This document shows, one piece after another, positions 62,924-64,000 of a stretch of 64,000 nucleotides of DNA (positions are counted from its first letter, which is position 1; each line of letters opens with the position of its first letter). The stretch is from Natronococcus pandeyae (GTDB lineage Archaea > Halobacteriota > Halobacteria > Halobacteriales > Natrialbaceae). The DNA lies in contig NZ_PHNJ01000012.1 in assembly GCF_008122205.1 (NCBI RefSeq), positions 88,939 to 152,938 on the forward strand, given 5' to 3'. The position numbers and the translations under genes were made by a program. The notes under the pieces were generated by a model that worked only from the letters and a program-made list of their open reading frames with translations, had not been told where the DNA came from and ran no database searches.

Positions 62924-63550
62924 ATGTGGCCCTGGGAACACGCAATCGTCGGCTATCTCGCGTACTCGCTGTTCTGCCACGTCGTCTACCGGGAGTCGCC
63001 GGGGGGACTCGAGGCGTTTGCAGTCGTCTTCGCCTCGGTGCTGCCGGATCTCATCGACAAGCCACTCGCCTGGGAGTACGGCGTCTTCGGGTCGGGGTAC
63101 GCGCTCGGCCACTCGATCTTCTTCGCCGTGCCGCTCTCTATCGTCGTCGGACTTCTCGCGCGCCAGGCGGGCCGGCCTCGAGCCGGTCTCGCCTTCGGAC
63201 TCGGGTATCTGCTACACCTCCCGTCGGACGTGCTCGATGCCTACGCCCGGAACGGCGTCTTTCAGTACGAACTGATGCTCTGGCCGGTTGAAACGACCCA
63301 GGGCTCGAGCCAGGGACAGGGGTTCATGATGTACTTCATGCAGTTGTTCGAGGGATACCAGAGTGATCTCCTCGCGGGAGAGCTCTCGACGTACCTCTGG
63401 ATCCAGCTCGGTATCGGGCTGTTTGCGTTCGTGGTGTGGCTCTACGACGGGGCACCGGTGCTCCGCGAGTGTCTACTGGGGGCCAAGCGGCTTCTCGTCG
63501 ACCTGCGGCGGCGAGCCTTCGGGTCGCTCGAGGATTCTCCGGAACGCTAG
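62924..63550 (+). CDS. YdjM/LexA-binding type metal-dependent hydrolase-like membrane protein
   Basis: 208 residues, four to five membrane helices. Begins MWPWEHAIVGYLAYSLFCHV and has FASVLPDLIDKPLAWEYGVF, GYALGHSIFFAVPLSIVVGL and YLLHLPSDVLDAYARNG. The HxxxG, PDLID, HS and HLPSD residues form the putative metal site of the family. Reaction unknown. Last complete gene before the rRNA promoter region. Confidence 0.85.
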   Translation: MWPWEHAIVGYLAYSLFCHVVYRESPGGLEAFAVVFASVLPDLIDKPLAWEYGVFGSGYALGHSIFFAVPLSIVVGLLARQAGRPRAGLAFGLGYLLHLPSDVLDAYARNGVFQYELMLWPVETTQGSSQGQGFMMYFMQLFEGYQSDLLAGELSTYLWIQLGIGLFAFVVWLYDGAPVLRECLLGAKRLLVDLRRRAFGSLEDSPER

Positions 63551-63700
63551 GGCCGAATTTCTGGACGACCGCTGTCGGAGCCCGTTTCCCGCATCTGGGA
63601 GAAGGGAGAACGTCCACTGTGTATCTCACTCTTTTTTCGAGTACGTTCTCCGCTGGGTGTGATTCTCCCTCTCGACAATGATCAACGTGGGGCAGTCAAC
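63551..63700. other. Intergenic region before rRNA-type promoters
   Basis: No gene supported. A six-T run at about 63631-63636 follows the hydrolase gene by some 80 bases and could end that transcript. Confidence 0.4.
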
Positions 63701-63702
63701 GT

Positions 63703-63760
63703 CCGAGACGACGGCCTTATGTATTACCCGGGCACTCGATACTAATGTGAACGACGTGGC
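63703..63760 (+). promoter_or_regulatory. rRNA-operon type promoter P1
   Basis: CGAGACGACGGCCTTATGTA with TATA-like CTTATGTAT, followed by CGGGCACTCGATACTAATGT and GAACGACG. The order CGACGG, TTATGTA, CACTCGG-like, AT-GAACGACG matches the classic haloarchaeal 16S promoter unit. GTGGCGCAC/GCCGCCAC downstream can form a hairpin, as in known rRNA leaders. Confidence 0.7.
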
Positions 63761-63851
63761 GCACGCCGCCACGTTCCCTCCGGCCGTTCTCCGGCACGGA
63801 GGCAGGTCACATATTCGACCCTCGTCTTCGACGCCGTTCTCGGCGTCGCGG

Positions 63852-63900
63852 TACGACGGCCTTATAAGGATAGGTCGCGTACTCTGGGTTACGTGCATCA
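63852..63900 (+). promoter_or_regulatory. rRNA-operon type promoter P2
   Basis: TACGACGGCCTTATAAGGAT with a TATA box (CTTATAAG). Shares the ACGACGGCCTTAT block with P1. Confidence 0.65.
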
Positions 63901-63933
63901 CCTCGCCGGATGCGGTTTTCGGCGCAGGTGCGA

Positions 63934-63984
63934 TCCGTTGCCCTTAAGTGTATACGGGGGTTCGGATGTAATGCAACACGTGAT
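63934..63984 (+). promoter_or_regulatory. rRNA-operon type promoter P3
   Basis: TCCGTTGCCCTTAAGTGTAT then ACGGGGGTTCGGATGTAATG. This is close to the tandem haloarchaeal rRNA promoter consensus (GATGCCCTTAAGTAATAACG followed by GGTGTTCGGATGA), recalled from known operons. The transcript would run past the end of the window. Confidence 0.75.
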
Positions 63985-64000
63985 CGACGGAGCGTTCAAC

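Noticed and set aside
1..64000. tRNA genes and CRISPR arrays
   Set aside because: T-loop-like GGTTCGA strings were examined at several intergenic places but none has matching acceptor and D arms; no regularly spaced direct repeats with unique spacers were seen. A covariance-model scan would be decisive.
63971..64000. Start of a protein-coding gene at the very end (ATG at 63971)
   Set aside because: The ATG lies within the conserved rRNA-type promoter unit (TCGGATGTAATGC), so an rRNA leader is the better reading.

Overview
The window is a piece of a halophilic archaeal chromosome (class Halobacteria). The evidence is high-GC DNA, very acidic proteins, leaderless genes with a TATA-like box about 25-30 bases before the ATG, Tat/lipobox exported proteins, a PGF-CTERM tail, HalOD1, CetZ, GatE, SRP19, Gar1 and Orc1/Cdc6. 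Several haloarchaeal-only families (DUF5805, DUF5816, DUF6517, DUF7116 and DUF7523 types, named from memory) fit this. Repeat style and gene content would suit a Natrialba/Natrinema-like lineage, but that is inference.

Layout: 1-2313 holds the end of an acidic coiled-coil protein and a HisG-like protein. 2512-5810 holds a tyrosine recombinase, its DUF5805 partner, and about 1.9 kb of noncoding or decayed DNA with the shortest copy (A) of a dispersed inverted-repeat element. 5811-14771 holds a 5'-nucleotidase-type enzyme and two paralogous operons of bacterial-PH-domain membrane proteins that flank a zinc-finger protein and fumarase. 14913-19606 holds BolA, a DUF7523-type gene whose 3' end is element copy B, a patatin-like lipase, CysRS and a lipoprotein. 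20193-21861 is a phosphate-permease/UspA pair bracketed by related degenerate sequences. 22300-29577 holds a presenilin-like protease, Gar1, SRP19, a BtuF-BtuC-BtuD type importer and GatE. 29694-30609 holds element copy C followed by a structured noncoding repeat.

30610-40867 holds an Lrp regulator divergent from an EamA exporter, small zinc-ribbon and lipoprotein genes, TrmJ, and a replication origin with five ORB-like sites in inverted arrangement next to orc1/cdc6. It also holds a DHPS-like gene and mptE, separated by a candidate structured RNA. 41057-48468 holds an F420-type oxidoreductase, CetZ, a circularly permuted family-5 solute-binding lipoprotein, a PAP2 enzyme, a photolyase and a HalOD1 protein.

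48501-55997 is a sugar uptake locus, all on the minus strand: TrmB regulator, binding protein, two permeases, ATPase and a Gfo/Idh/MocA dehydrogenase. 56129-63550 holds MscS, UspA, small haloarchaeal proteins, an aminotransferase, dodecin, an IscA/ErpA-type protein, HisD and membrane proteins. The last 300 bases contain three tandem promoters of the kind that precede haloarchaeal rRNA operons, so a 16S gene probably begins just beyond the end.

The least ordinary items are the permuted binding protein, the element family with an internal minisatellite (one copy supplies a gene's stop codon), the duplicated PH operons, the candidate RNA between the pterin genes, and short tandem repeats placed right at stop codons. 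No tRNA, CRISPR array or intact transposase was seen.
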